Counted from the stretch's first letter, positions 1 to 6,922 are shown. The stretch: DNA of 8,231 nt from Myxococcota bacterium (GCA_018821745.1 JAHJLU010000374.1:1-8231); one strand, 5' to 3'. Made by a program: numbers and translations. Notes: generated from the sequence alone by a model not told the origin.

Positions 1-189
1 ACTGGTGCCGGGCGCTGGTCCTGAAAAAAAGCGGAACTTGAACCCTGTCCCCTGAGCGTTTCTGCCGAGGATGGCTGCGAGCCGCAGGCGTCGGCGCAAT
101 TAATTGGGGAAAGATTTGTGCTTCCGGGTTAGTATTACAGGCATGTTTTGGGGCATTGAGCTCACAATGGCAAGCACTGGAGGATGGAT
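1..189. other. Left-edge intergenic stretch, possible end of an upstream gene
   Basis: No gene is convincing here. A plus-strand frame open from the window edge (bases 2-55) ends in TGA and would encode a short tail, LVPGAGPEKKRNLNPVP; it could be the C-terminus of an upstream gene but is too short to judge. A weak promoter-like pair, TTGGGG at 104-109 and TAGTAT at 130-135, has a 20-base spacer and is not convincing. The useful signal is GGAGG at 179-183, the ribosome binding site for the gene that follows. Confidence 0.3.
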
Positions 190-2505
190 ATGCAGCGATT
201 ATTCAAAACAGGTTTCCTGCTGGTTTTCCCATGCGTCCTGGTTTTATCCCTGGGGAACTGTGGTTCCAAATCGGGGAATATGCGTACCAGCCACGAGGTG
301 AATCTGAGTCGGGGGGCGGGCAATTTTACGGTGAACGGCGACGTGTATGGCTATGAGGCCGCCTTCGACAAGAAACTCGCCGCGCTGGGGGAGCTCTCCA
401 TTGACGCCTTTGAAAAAAAGTACGGTGTGGGAGCGGAGTACCAAAAAACTCTCTCCTACGATCCTGCCAAAGCGAAGTATTTCCCGGAGCTTCAGAAGAG
501 TTACTACAAGATGAACGGGGCAGAGCTCGCGCTCTATAAAAAGAACGGGTTTGTGGTTCACGGGCGGCTTGGCATGTCAAACTTCGCAAACGCCTATTAC
601 CGCATCTTCAAGGAAGACCTGCCCGTTTTTGTGACCGCCGACTCTGTGATGCATGCCTGGCACCGCACCTTCGATGCCATGCTCGAGGAGATGGAAGTGA
701 AACAGCTCTCTCCCCTGCTGGAGGATCTGCTCGCGGCCATGAGCAGCCAGGTGAAGGGGCTCTACGGGAGCGGCAGGGACACGCGGGTGAAGTTGATAAT
801 CAAAGCCGTTGATGCCTATATCGCCGTGGCCCGCTCATTGCTCAGCGGTTCGTCCGTTGCGCCGGCGCTGGGTGACAATCGTGAGGTTGAGGCGGCGATC
901 AGGCTGGTGTCCGACATGAGAATAAGCCGTATCAACATCTTCGGCGCAACCAGGGAGATGGATTTTGGCATGTTCAGACCCCGTGGACATTACACAAAAT
1001 CCCAAGGGCTCCAGCGATATTTCAGGGCCATGATGTGGCTCGGGCGTGTGGATATGCGCATTGTGCCTCAAAAAGGCGCCGATAACTCCAACCAGGTGCT
1101 TGCGGCGCTCACCATGCTCGAGCTGCTCCAGAATGCAAAGAAATATGAGGCATGGAAGCAGTTTGACTCCCTCATGACCACCCTCATCGGCAAGACCGAC
1201 TCTGCCACCTTTGCGGATCTGGACCTGATCCGGCAGGCGGCGGGGTTTAAAGGCCTTGCTTCCTGCACCGGAGACTCGATGAAGGACCTCATGGCCATGA
1301 TCCACAAGGGTTCCTTCGGGATGCAGGCGGTAAACAGCGCGATAACAAGAACATCCGAGAGCGCCGGCAAGGTGGTCCTGCCCCGCTCCTTCACTTTTCT
1401 GGGGCAGAAATTCACCATGGACGCATGGGGTATGGGCAAGGTGGTGTATGACCGGATAAAACGGGGAGAAACAAAGATCCTTCGTACCCGCCCCTCGGCC
1501 CTGGACGTGGCCTTTTCCATCTTCGGCAGCAGTGACGCCGTGGAGACTCTGGTCAAGTGGATCCGGAGCGGCACCGTGACCCAGCGTGACCGTCTGCAAT
1601 ACCAGCACAATCTGGCGGCGGTCAAAGAGGTGGTGGACGAGCGCCCCGCAAAAGAGTGGAGCGAATCCGTATACAGCAGCTGGCTCAACACACTGCGTGC
1701 CCTCTCCAACGGGCGCAGGGATAAAACCGCCCCGGAGCTTTTCCGCACCAGGGCGTGGGCCATGCGGGTGCTCAACACCCAGCTCGCCTCCTGGACCCAG
1801 CTGCGCCACGACACCCTGCTCTATGTCAAGCCCACCTTCGGCATGGGTACAACGTGTTTTTATCCCCACGGGTATGTGGAGCCCAATGTCCTCTTCTGGA
1901 CCCGCCTGGGAGAGTTGGCCAGAGGAATGGCTGCCAGGCTGGAAAAAGTCTCCTTCAGCGGTTCTGCTGCGATGAAAGAAATACGAGTGGGTAACACATG
2001 GAAGAAGGTGTCCCTCAAAACCGCGCAGGTTACTTTTCTGCGCCATTTTGCTGCCACGGTGGATCTGTTGAAGAACATCGCCCGGAAGCAGGGCTCCCAG
2101 GAGAAGCTCTCCGCAGAGGAGCAGAATATGCTCAAGCATGTGGTGGAGATTCGCGGCGGTTTCAGCGGGCCTCCCACTTACAACGGCTGGTATCCCGGGC
2201 TCTTCTACAAGGGGCGCCGTGACTGTAAGGAAGCTGACGCCCTGGTCGCGGATGTGTACTCTGTCCCCGGGGGCCCCGGAGTCCTTGACGGTGTGCTCCA
2301 CCAGGCCGTGGGCAAGGTTGACACGCTCATCGCCGCCGTGAAGAACGGGACTGACCTCATCACCTATGTGGGACCCACCCTGAGCCACTACGAGTTTTTT
2401 GCACGGGGGAACAAGCGATACACGGACAATGACTGGAAACAGTTGATGGAGAGCAAAGATATTCCCCCCAGGCCCCGGTGGACAAAATCCTACCTCCTGC
2501 CCTGA
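190..2505 (+). CDS. DUF3160 family lipoprotein
   Basis: A 771-aa secreted lipoprotein of the DUF3160 family, whose biochemical role is unknown to me. I start it at the ATG at 190 because GGAGG (179-183) lies 6 bases upstream; the in-frame ATG at 184 abuts that GGAGG and would leave no spacing. Residues 1-23 are a signal peptide with Lys/Arg then a hydrophobic core, ending in LGNC with Cys24 as the likely lipidation site; Asn at -1 is unusual but tolerated in some relaxed lipoboxes, for example in spirochaetes. Family hallmarks recalled from DUF3160 proteins run the whole length: LPVFVTADSVMHAWHR (144-159), FRPRGHYT (262-269) followed by RYFRAMMWLGR (276-286), RPSALDVAFSIFGSSDA (434-450), ASWTQLRHDTLLYVKP (533-548), GYVEPN (561-566), NGWYPGLFY (665-673) and YVGPTLSHYEFF (726-737). 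It is full length, with no frameshift. It converges on the next gene, stop to stop 30 bases apart. Family assignment is firm; function is not. Confidence 0.93.
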   Translation: MQRLFKTGFLLVFPCVLVLSLGNCGSKSGNMRTSHEVNLSRGAGNFTVNGDVYGYEAAFDKKLAALGELSIDAFEKKYGVGAEYQKTLSYDPAKAKYFPELQKSYYKMNGAELALYKKNGFVVHGRLGMSNFANAYYRIFKEDLPVFVTADSVMHAWHRTFDAMLEEMEVKQLSPLLEDLLAAMSSQVKGLYGSGRDTRVKLIIKAVDAYIAVARSLLSGSSVAPALGDNREVEAAIRLVSDMRISRINIFGATREMDFGMFRPRGHYTKSQGLQRYFRAMMWLGRVDMRIVPQKGADNSNQVLAALTMLELLQNAKKYEAWKQFDSLMTTLIGKTDSATFADLDLIRQAAGFKGLASCTGDSMKDLMAMIHKGSFGMQAVNSAITRTSESAGKVVLPRSFTFLGQKFTMDAWGMGKVVYDRIKRGETKILRTRPSALDVAFSIFGSSDAVETLVKWIRSGTVTQRDRLQYQHNLAAVKEVVDERPAKEWSESVYSSWLNTLRALSNGRRDKTAPELFRTRAWAMRVLNTQLASWTQLRHDTLLYVKPTFGMGTTCFYPHGYVEPNVLFWTRLGELARGMAARLEKVSFSGSAAMKEIRVGNTWKKVSLKTAQVTFLRHFAATVDLLKNIARKQGSQEKLSAEEQNMLKHVVEIRGGFSGPPTYNGWYPGLFYKGRRDCKEADALVADVYSVPGGPGVLDGVLHQAVGKVDTLIAAVKNGTDLITYVGPTLSHYEFFARGNKRYTDNDWKQLMESKDIPPRPRWTKSYLLP

Positions 2506-2535
2506 GAAACGGGTTTTTGCCCGGGTGCGCGGTGG

Positions 2536-3894
2536 CTACTCTTCAAGGGATTTTTGGAGGGCGGCGAGGCGGATCTGATAATTCTTGCGGAATCGTCGGC
2601 CGGGCGTGAAGGACTGGTAAATATCAAGACTGAGTCGGCCCACCAGGGAATGGGCGTTACGAAGGAGCGACAGACTTGAGTCGTCGATAGTGCGCGGGTG
2701 ATCATCACCCAGGCAGGGTTTATCCCATTGAATCTGGGCGTGGAGGGGCAAGTGGGTGTTGAGTTCCATCTGCACATGGCGCAGGAGCTCGGGGATCGCT
2801 TGCTCCATAAGTGACCTAGGGGTCTTCATCTCCTGGTTTTTATGGCGGGGATATCCCACCTTGGCGATATCTGCCTGGTTCCACTCGGAAGGTACCGAGA
2901 GGGGGAACAGGCAGGGCAGGGGTTCCTCGCTGCTCGCAATATTTTGGTCCAGGGTACGGTTCAAGAACGCACCGATGCACCAATAGGTCTCAAACAGCCT
3001 CCTCAATGCGCTGTGGAATTCCCCGGGGCCTGTCAGGTCGCTCACAAAACGCGAAGTGCGGACATTCTGCAGCATTTTAGCTCCGGCGCAGGTGATGGTA
3101 AAGAGCTTGTGATAGAGGATGGCAATGCCCAGGGCAGGCTCCAGGGGGTTGCCATTGTTACTCGACTGGGCTTTGTAAAGTTTCACGAGGAGATAATAGT
3201 CGATGGCGTGTGCCAGGGAGCCACTGGACCACTCCCGCTCTGACAAGGGGTAGAGGGCCTTGGCGAGGATCGGGCGCAGATCATCCGGCGTGATTCCCCC
3301 CAGCAGACCCGCACCCAGGCGGAGCTGCGGTGTGCTCTCGTTGCGGATGATTTCACCAAGGCTCCCCTGCTCAAAGAGGATGAGCTCTTCTCCGCTGGTG
3401 AGAAATACCTGGGGGATGTTTGCGACGCCTGCCTTGGAGATTATTTCATGGACCACCGCGAAGAGACGGGGGTGGTCAGCTTCAACGAGACGCAGCGAGA
3501 GGGCTTCTGTGGAGTGTTTGGAAAAAATGCTGATGAGGGAAAAAGTTGAGAGCACTGCAAGGCCCATGACCACAACCCTGAGGATTTTCATTTGGGTGTG
3601 CCACAGGGCGTAGACCCCGAAAAACGAGGAGAGGATCAGGCAGCCGGATATAACCGGAATCACCAGAGGATAGGCCTTTGCCAGGAGGGCGATTACGCTT
3701 CGGTACCGGCGCTCCAGGGAGTCACATGAGGCCTCGTCTCCTTGAAGCAAGCGCCCGGCGGCCTGCCTGGCCTCCCGGGAGAGGAGGGCAGCCCGGATAA
3801 ACAGCGCGGTCAGCCAGGCAACACACACCAGCGCCAGGGATCCCAGGACAAGAAGCACGAGCACGGCATTTTTCACGGTGATAATTTCCCACAT
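2536..3894 (-). CDS. M48-like membrane protein lacking the zinc-binding motif (pseudoprotease)
   Basis: A 452-aa protein with three likely membrane segments at about residues 8-33, 76-97 and 103-124, then a cytoplasmic or periplasmic domain. Residues 138-300 follow the layout of large membrane M48 peptidases: EADHPRLFAVVHEI (138-151), a loop with PQVFLTS (161-167), LRLGAGLLGGITPDDLRPIL (191-210), and LTGPGEFHSALRRL (287-300). In active relatives the ITPDDLRPIL-like segment leads directly into AHE[FL]GH; here the sequence reads AKALYP (211-216), so both His ligands and the catalytic Glu are gone. The downstream ExD-type segment reads RTS (279-281), so the third ligand is missing too. GYPRH (347-351) may be a remnant of the usual THPP segment. 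The frame is intact through these sites, arguing for drift rather than a frameshift. Start: the first ATG after an in-frame TAG at 3904-3906, with no good ribosome site near it. The family link is recalled alignment, not a search. Confidence 0.7.
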   Translation of the reverse strand: MWEIITVKNAVLVLLVLGSLALVCVAWLTALFIRAALLSREARQAAGRLLQGDEASCDSLERRYRSVIALLAKAYPLVIPVISGCLILSSFFGVYALWHTQMKILRVVVMGLAVLSTFSLISIFSKHSTEALSLRLVEADHPRLFAVVHEIISKAGVANIPQVFLTSGEELILFEQGSLGEIIRNESTPQLRLGAGLLGGITPDDLRPILAKALYPLSEREWSSGSLAHAIDYYLLVKLYKAQSSNNGNPLEPALGIAILYHKLFTITCAGAKMLQNVRTSRFVSDLTGPGEFHSALRRLFETYWCIGAFLNRTLDQNIASSEEPLPCLFPLSVPSEWNQADIAKVGYPRHKNQEMKTPRSLMEQAIPELLRHVQMELNTHLPLHAQIQWDKPCLGDDHPRTIDDSSLSLLRNAHSLVGRLSLDIYQSFTPGRRFRKNYQIRLAALQKSLEE

Positions 3895-3928
3895 GGGCCG
3901 ACACTACAGTCCTTTCACCCAATGTCAA
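3894..3928 (-). promoter_or_regulatory. Possible leaderless promoter of the M48-like gene
   Basis: Read on the minus strand, a perfect -35 TTGACA (3923-3928) is followed after 16 bases by TAGTGT (3901-3906), which keeps the key T, A and final T of a -10 box. Six bases later comes the A of the ATG at 3894, the expected transcription start. The nearest Shine-Dalgarno-like run (AAGGA) is about 15 bases upstream of the ATG, too far for normal use, which fits a leaderless transcript. The -10 matches only 3 of 6 bases, so this is tentative. Confidence 0.4.
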
Positions 3929-4021
3929 CGACCTGACCCCGGGGAAATGGAAGGAGACAGGGAACGGCGCGATTGTCGCCGAAGAGCTGGGTTTTCAACG
4001 GGTGCCTGGAGAATTGGCAGG

Positions 4022-4513
4022 TCAGGGTTTTTTTGAATAGTGCTGCTCTTTGAGGCAGTCGGGACAGTGGGTGGAGATGATGGTCCGGATCCGGTCCACG
4101 AGGGCGGTGATTTCCTTGGAGCGGGCAAAGGATCCCGAGAGGGGACCATAGGAGAGGCGGACGCTCGTCATGTTCCCCGAGGAGAGTTTTTGCGGCGGGG
4201 TTTTCACACACACCTCGGCCAGGGCCTTGATGCTGTCAGACTGCTCTTTGGTGATCTTCCGGGCGAAGGGTTTTCCACCGCCGTATCCGCTGCTGCTGTG
4301 CAGCGCGTTCCGGGGCGAGAACTTCAGAAGAGCGCTGGCGTAGAGGGTGTATTGGTTGCCGGACATGTTGATGGAGAGCACACGTTGCTCCTGACCGGTT
4401 GTCTCTTTTCCACCCGCCGGGGGATTCTCCTTCTCCATCTTTGACCCTTTCTCCTTCTGACAACCGGGTGACATAAACCCCATTACAAAAAATAAAACAA
4501 AAATCTTCTCCAT
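4022..4513 (-). CDS. Small lipoprotein of unknown function
   Basis: A 163-aa predicted lipoprotein I cannot assign to a family. The signal peptide is MEKIFVLFFVMGFMSPGC with Cys18 as the lipidation site and Gln at +2. Residues 19-45 are a charged, Gly/Pro/Lys/Glu-rich tether; the rest (46-163) is a small, probably folded domain with a Gly-rich stretch SGYGGG (75-80) and a C-terminal helix-like segment, then HCPDC (149-153), a CxxC pair that could form a disulfide or bind metal. Start at 4513 is supported by AAGGAG four bases upstream and by a good promoter (4553-4581). The next gene on this strand begins 127 bases downstream and seems to have its own promoter, so co-transcription is possible but not required. 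No terminator is seen after the stop. Confidence 0.8.
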   Translation of the reverse strand: MEKIFVLFFVMGFMSPGCQKEKGSKMEKENPPAGGKETTGQEQRVLSINMSGNQYTLYASALLKFSPRNALHSSSGYGGGKPFARKITKEQSDSIKALAEVCVKTPPQKLSSGNMTSVRLSYGPLSGSFARSKEITALVDRIRTIISTHCPDCLKEQHYSKKP

Positions 4514-4552
4514 GACACTCCTTGCTTTGCGGGCCTGCGCACCTTAGGGTAA

Positions 4553-4581
4553 TTCATAGCAGCGCCGCAACTCCTTTTCAA
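4553..4581 (-). promoter_or_regulatory. Sigma70-type promoter for the 163-aa lipoprotein
   Basis: On the minus strand: TTGAAA (-35, 4576-4581), 17-base spacer, then TATGAA (-10, 4553-4558) preceded by TGC, an extended -10. The expected start is near 4546, giving a leader of about 33 bases ending in the AAGGAG ribosome site. Five of six -35 and four of six -10 bases match consensus. Confidence 0.55.
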
Positions 4582-4697
4582 GGATCATGTTGAGCCCATG
4601 CCACGAGTTTTGCGGGGAGATCAGTCAATACGCTGCTGTACAAATCCTTGCGCCGGGGAACGGATGCCACTACAATTCGATGCTAACCCTCGGGACG

Positions 4698-4729
4698 TTA
4701 CAAAATCAGTTAAACTGAAATGATACGAT
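4698..4729 (+). promoter_or_regulatory. Extended -10 promoter for the GIN-domain lipoprotein
   Basis: TGATACGAT at 4721-4729 is an extended -10 (TGn plus TACGAT). The best -35 candidate is TTACAA at 4698-4703, but its spacer of 20 bases is long, so the promoter may rely on the extended -10. Transcription would start near 4736, about 20 bases before the ATG, leaving the ribosome site GAGGAAGG (4741-4748) intact. Confidence 0.4.
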
Positions 4730-4755
4730 CCTGATACCGAGAGGAAGGTCCATAA

Positions 4756-5397
4756 ATGAAACTGCTGCTGATTGCCATTTTGCTCCCCATCTCGCTGCTG
4801 GCCTGTAACATCTCGGGTGTTAAAGGGAGCGGGGTTATTATTGAAGAAAAACGCCAGGTGACCCCATTTACGGCGGTGGAGATCTCCGGGGGGTATACGC
4901 TCACCCTCAGTGTGGGTGCCAAAGAATCACTCACCCTGTCCGGGGATGACAACCTGTTACCCCTCATTGAGAGCTCGGTGGAGGCGGGTGTCCTGAAACT
5001 AAAGAACAAAAAGGCCATCTCTCCCAAGTCTCCCATTGTCCTGAAAATAACCACGAAATCATTGAGCAGTCTGAAGATATTTGGATCCTTGTCGGGCTCC
5101 GTGTCCGGGGTAAGCGGGGGGCCTTTCGCGGCCAGCGTTTCCGGCTCCTGCAGCCTGACGGTGACAGGAAAGTGTGATGCCCTGAAGATCCGGATCGCCG
5201 GTTCGGGGAACGTGAATGCCCGTGGTCTGAGCGCCAAATCCGCCCACACCACCATCAGTGGCAGCGGAAAGATAGCCGTTGCCGTCACCGATTCAATCCA
5301 TGCGAAAATCAGCGGGTCCGGCGAGATTTCCTACGCGGGGAACCCTTCGAAGGTGGAGAAATCCATCTCAGGCAGCGGTAAAATCTTCAAGCAGTAA
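4756..5397 (+). CDS. GIN-domain (DUF2807) lipoprotein
   Basis: A 213-aa lipoprotein built almost entirely of one putative auto-transporter adhesin head GIN (DUF2807) domain, a right-handed beta-solenoid-like fold found in many envelope proteins; its ligand is generally unknown. The signal peptide is MKLLLIAILLPISLLAC with Cys17 lipidated and Asn at +2. The domain opens with VTPFTAVEISGGYTLTL (35-51), a typical GIN start in which a residue patch after 'F..VE' leads into the first strand, and ends with repeated turns: SGSC (129-132), AGSGNV (148-153), SGSGKI (168-173), SGSGEI (186-191) and SGSGKI (205-210). The ATG at 4756 has GAGGAAGG 7 bases upstream. The protein stops right after the last turn, so nothing else is fused to it. 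Its stop codon faces that of the small gene on the other strand, 21 bases away. Confidence 0.9.
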   Translation: MKLLLIAILLPISLLACNISGVKGSGVIIEEKRQVTPFTAVEISGGYTLTLSVGAKESLTLSGDDNLLPLIESSVEAGVLKLKNKKAISPKSPIVLKITTKSLSSLKIFGSLSGSVSGVSGGPFAASVSGSCSLTVTGKCDALKIRIAGSGNVNARGLSAKSAHTTISGSGKIAVAVTDSIHAKISGSGEISYAGNPSKVEKSISGSGKIFKQ

Positions 5398-5418
5398 ACA
5401 GAAGCGACAGGTAGGGGG

Positions 5419-5649
5419 CTATTTCAGGGCTGCCAGGCGACGCTCGATGATCTCGATGCAGCGCTGGGCATAGTTTACCTCAGCGGCGCTGGTGGGGCTC
5501 GATTTCAGGTGCTCAATGGCCTCATGGAGGTCTGCCCGTGGGTAGGAATATTGCCCGAGGAGGCGCGTGATTTCAGCCGGATCGCCACCAAACTGGGTGG
5601 CCCCAAGCAGCTGTTGTCTGGGAGTGATGGTTCGTGAGCAGCAGGTCAT
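5419..5649 (-). CDS. Small helical protein of unknown function
   Basis: A 76-aa protein with no recognised family. The frame remains open to an ATG at 5766, but I start at 5649: GGAG lies 6 bases upstream, and a good promoter (5676-5704) would start transcription near 5669, inside the longer version, making the upstream start impossible from that promoter. There is no signal peptide or membrane segment, so it is probably cytoplasmic. Residues 24-34 and 38-50 look helical, followed after SSPTSA by a longer amphipathic helix (55-75) ending in RCIEIIERRLAALK. Cysteines are at 3, 4 and 64. The helical pair could mediate dimerisation or binding of a partner; that is inference. It faces the GIN gene tail to tail and diverges from the 344-aa lipoprotein gene. 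Confidence 0.65.
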   Translation of the reverse strand: MTCCSRTITPRQQLLGATQFGGDPAEITRLLGQYSYPRADLHEAIEHLKSSPTSAAEVNYAQRCIEIIERRLAALK

Positions 5650-5675
5650 ATTTTTCTCCACGCGGTGATGCCGGG

Positions 5676-5704
5676 GTTGTAGCAAGTTGGCACCCTGCTG
5701 TCCA
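5676..5704 (-). promoter_or_regulatory. Sigma70-type promoter for the 76-aa protein
   Basis: On the minus strand: TGGACA (-35, 5699-5704), exactly 17 bases, then TACAAC (-10, 5676-5681) preceded by TGC, an extended -10. The -35 matches 5 of 6 and the -10 matches 4 of 6 bases of consensus. Transcription would begin near 5669, 20 bases before the ATG, just upstream of its GGAG ribosome site. This decides the start of the small gene. Confidence 0.55.
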
Positions 5705-5807
5705 GAGACTCCGGGAGAAAGGTGACAGGCAAAATTACTCTGCACGTTACCAGAGAAGAGAGGCATACCCAGAAGCGCACCAGAAAAACACGATTATCAC
5801 GCTGATT

Positions 5808-5842
5808 AGTGCTTCCCTCAGCACTGGTTTATCCTGTATACT
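5808..5842 (+). promoter_or_regulatory. Probable promoter with an inverted repeat over its -35 region
   Basis: TATACT at 5837-5842 is a good -10 box (5 of 6) and would start transcription near 5849, about 29 bases before the GTG of the following gene. No clear -35 is present at the right distance (best TTCCCT, 5813-5818, 18-base spacer). That position is occupied by a perfect inverted repeat, AGTGCT (5808-5813), six bases, AGCACT (5820-5825). The overlap suggests an operator for a regulator, or an activator site replacing the poor -35, but a chance hairpin is possible. Confidence 0.4.
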
Positions 5843-5877
5843 AGCGCCGGTACTCACACCAAAGAATGAGGTAAGCA

Positions 5878-6912
5878 GTGAAAATCACAACGGTAATCGT
5901 AATGTTCGTGGCACTCGGATGCACAAAAGAACCGGCACCTGTCCGCACAGCTGAGAGCGCTCCTGTCAAGCGGGTGGAGAACAAACCCCCACCGACCGTA
6001 AAACAAACCCCTGTAAAACCGCTGAAACCGAAAAAAGCAGTGGCATCCGCTGAGGTGAAATCCGTTGACGACCTGGCAGAAGCCTTCTCCGAGGCCGATG
6101 ACATGGCCCAGGTCGCGGCGCTCATGAAGGAATTTTTGAAGCCCGGGAGCGAAAGAGCAATCGCTTCCCTGCCGAAAAAATATGAATGGCGTGTCGTTAA
6201 GGTTGGGGAATCCAAGGTTCTCGGGGCGTTTCTGGTGATAGCTCCCGAACAAAAACCGGCCCCCAGGCCCAAGGATCCCAAGCAGGCCTATGACCATATT
6301 ATAGAGCCGCCCCAGGTCTTCGCTATGGTCAGTGAGACCCCCGCACAGGGCAAGGAGAAGGTGAGCATGGCCCCAATCACCGTCAGTTTCGGTGAGGATC
6401 CCAAGGCGGCGGTGCGATTTCCGGAAAATTTCAAGGAGACCCAGGCCTTTTTCGTCGATTTTACCCCTTCCAACAGGCAGCTCGAGTCTGAGAAACTGAC
6501 CAAGGGGACCATTACCAGCCGTGGCGGGCATGAGTTGTTTCAGTTGAGCGCGCGGGGCATCACGAGGTTTACGGTGATCTACGACGGCGGGGAGTGGGTA
6601 AGCTCCGGTATGGAACAGGAAATGGAGGCCGCCACCTCCTGGAAAAAGGGGGCAAAATCGGGTACCAACTATCTCATCACTACCACCATCAACAAGGTGG
6701 TAATCAAGAATACAGCCCCTGAATCCAAGGCGAAACCCACGTTGCGGTGCAGGCGCCTGGTCTCCATTATCGCCATGCCGGCGGCGGGTGCGTGGAAGAC
6801 GCTCAATAAAAAAGAGATAAAGAAGCTCAGGAAAGCAGAACCCGCGCTGAGAAAAGTCCCCAAATATGTTGAGGGGAAAGGGAAGCGGTTCTGCAAAAAG
6901 CTCAAGCTGTGA
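5878..6912 (+). CDS. Lipoprotein with Lys/Pro linker and basic tail, function unknown
   Basis: A 344-aa predicted lipoprotein with a GTG start; GAGG at 5868-5871 is 6 bases upstream, and the ATG at 5866 meets a stop two codons later, which rules it out. The signal peptide is short, MKITTVIVMFVALGC, with Cys15 lipidated and Thr at +2. Residues 18-55 form a Pro/Lys/Val-rich linker (for example KQTPVKPLKPKK, 42-53) like those that reach across the periplasm. Residues 60-88 look helical and acidic. Residues 100-290 form the likely folded domain, rich in beta-type sequence (KYEWRVVKVGESKVLGAFLVI, 101-121, in part). The C-terminus (306-344) is strongly basic, with many Lys and Arg, and could contact nucleic acid, anionic lipid or cell-wall polymer. 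I do not recognise a family. A longer open frame on the opposite strand is a shadow with odd composition and no start signals. Confidence 0.82.
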   Translation: MKITTVIVMFVALGCTKEPAPVRTAESAPVKRVENKPPPTVKQTPVKPLKPKKAVASAEVKSVDDLAEAFSEADDMAQVAALMKEFLKPGSERAIASLPKKYEWRVVKVGESKVLGAFLVIAPEQKPAPRPKDPKQAYDHIIEPPQVFAMVSETPAQGKEKVSMAPITVSFGEDPKAAVRFPENFKETQAFFVDFTPSNRQLESEKLTKGTITSRGGHELFQLSARGITRFTVIYDGGEWVSSGMEQEMEAATSWKKGAKSGTNYLITTTINKVVIKNTAPESKAKPTLRCRRLVSIIAMPAAGAWKTLNKKEIKKLRKAEPALRKVPKYVEGKGKRFCKKLKL

Positions 6913-6922
6913 GGCCCCCGGG

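Noticed and set aside
835..2388. 517-codon open frame on the minus strand inside the DUF3160 gene
   Set aside because: It is the antisense shadow of a gene with firm family motifs; its composition (rich in His, Gly, Pro) is typical of antisense reading of GC-biased codons, and no promoter or ribosome site supports it.
2510..2523. CGGG-TTTTTG-CCCG hairpin between the first two genes
   Set aside because: Only a 4-bp stem and no T-run after it on either strand, so not a credible terminator.
3966..3982. Short GC hairpin (CGGCG/CGCCG) between the two minus-strand genes
   Set aside because: A 5-bp stem with a 7-base loop, no T-run after it, so not a terminator; its position suggests no function I can support.
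4085..4094. 10-base palindrome CCGGATCCGG
   Set aside because: It lies inside a coding region where it simply encodes parts of D-R-I-R-T; no second copy or promoter context.
5650..5766. N-terminal extension of the 76-aa protein to the ATG at 5766
   Set aside because: The promoter at 5676-5704 and the GGAG just before 5649 place the start downstream; the extension has no ribosome site and unlikely composition.
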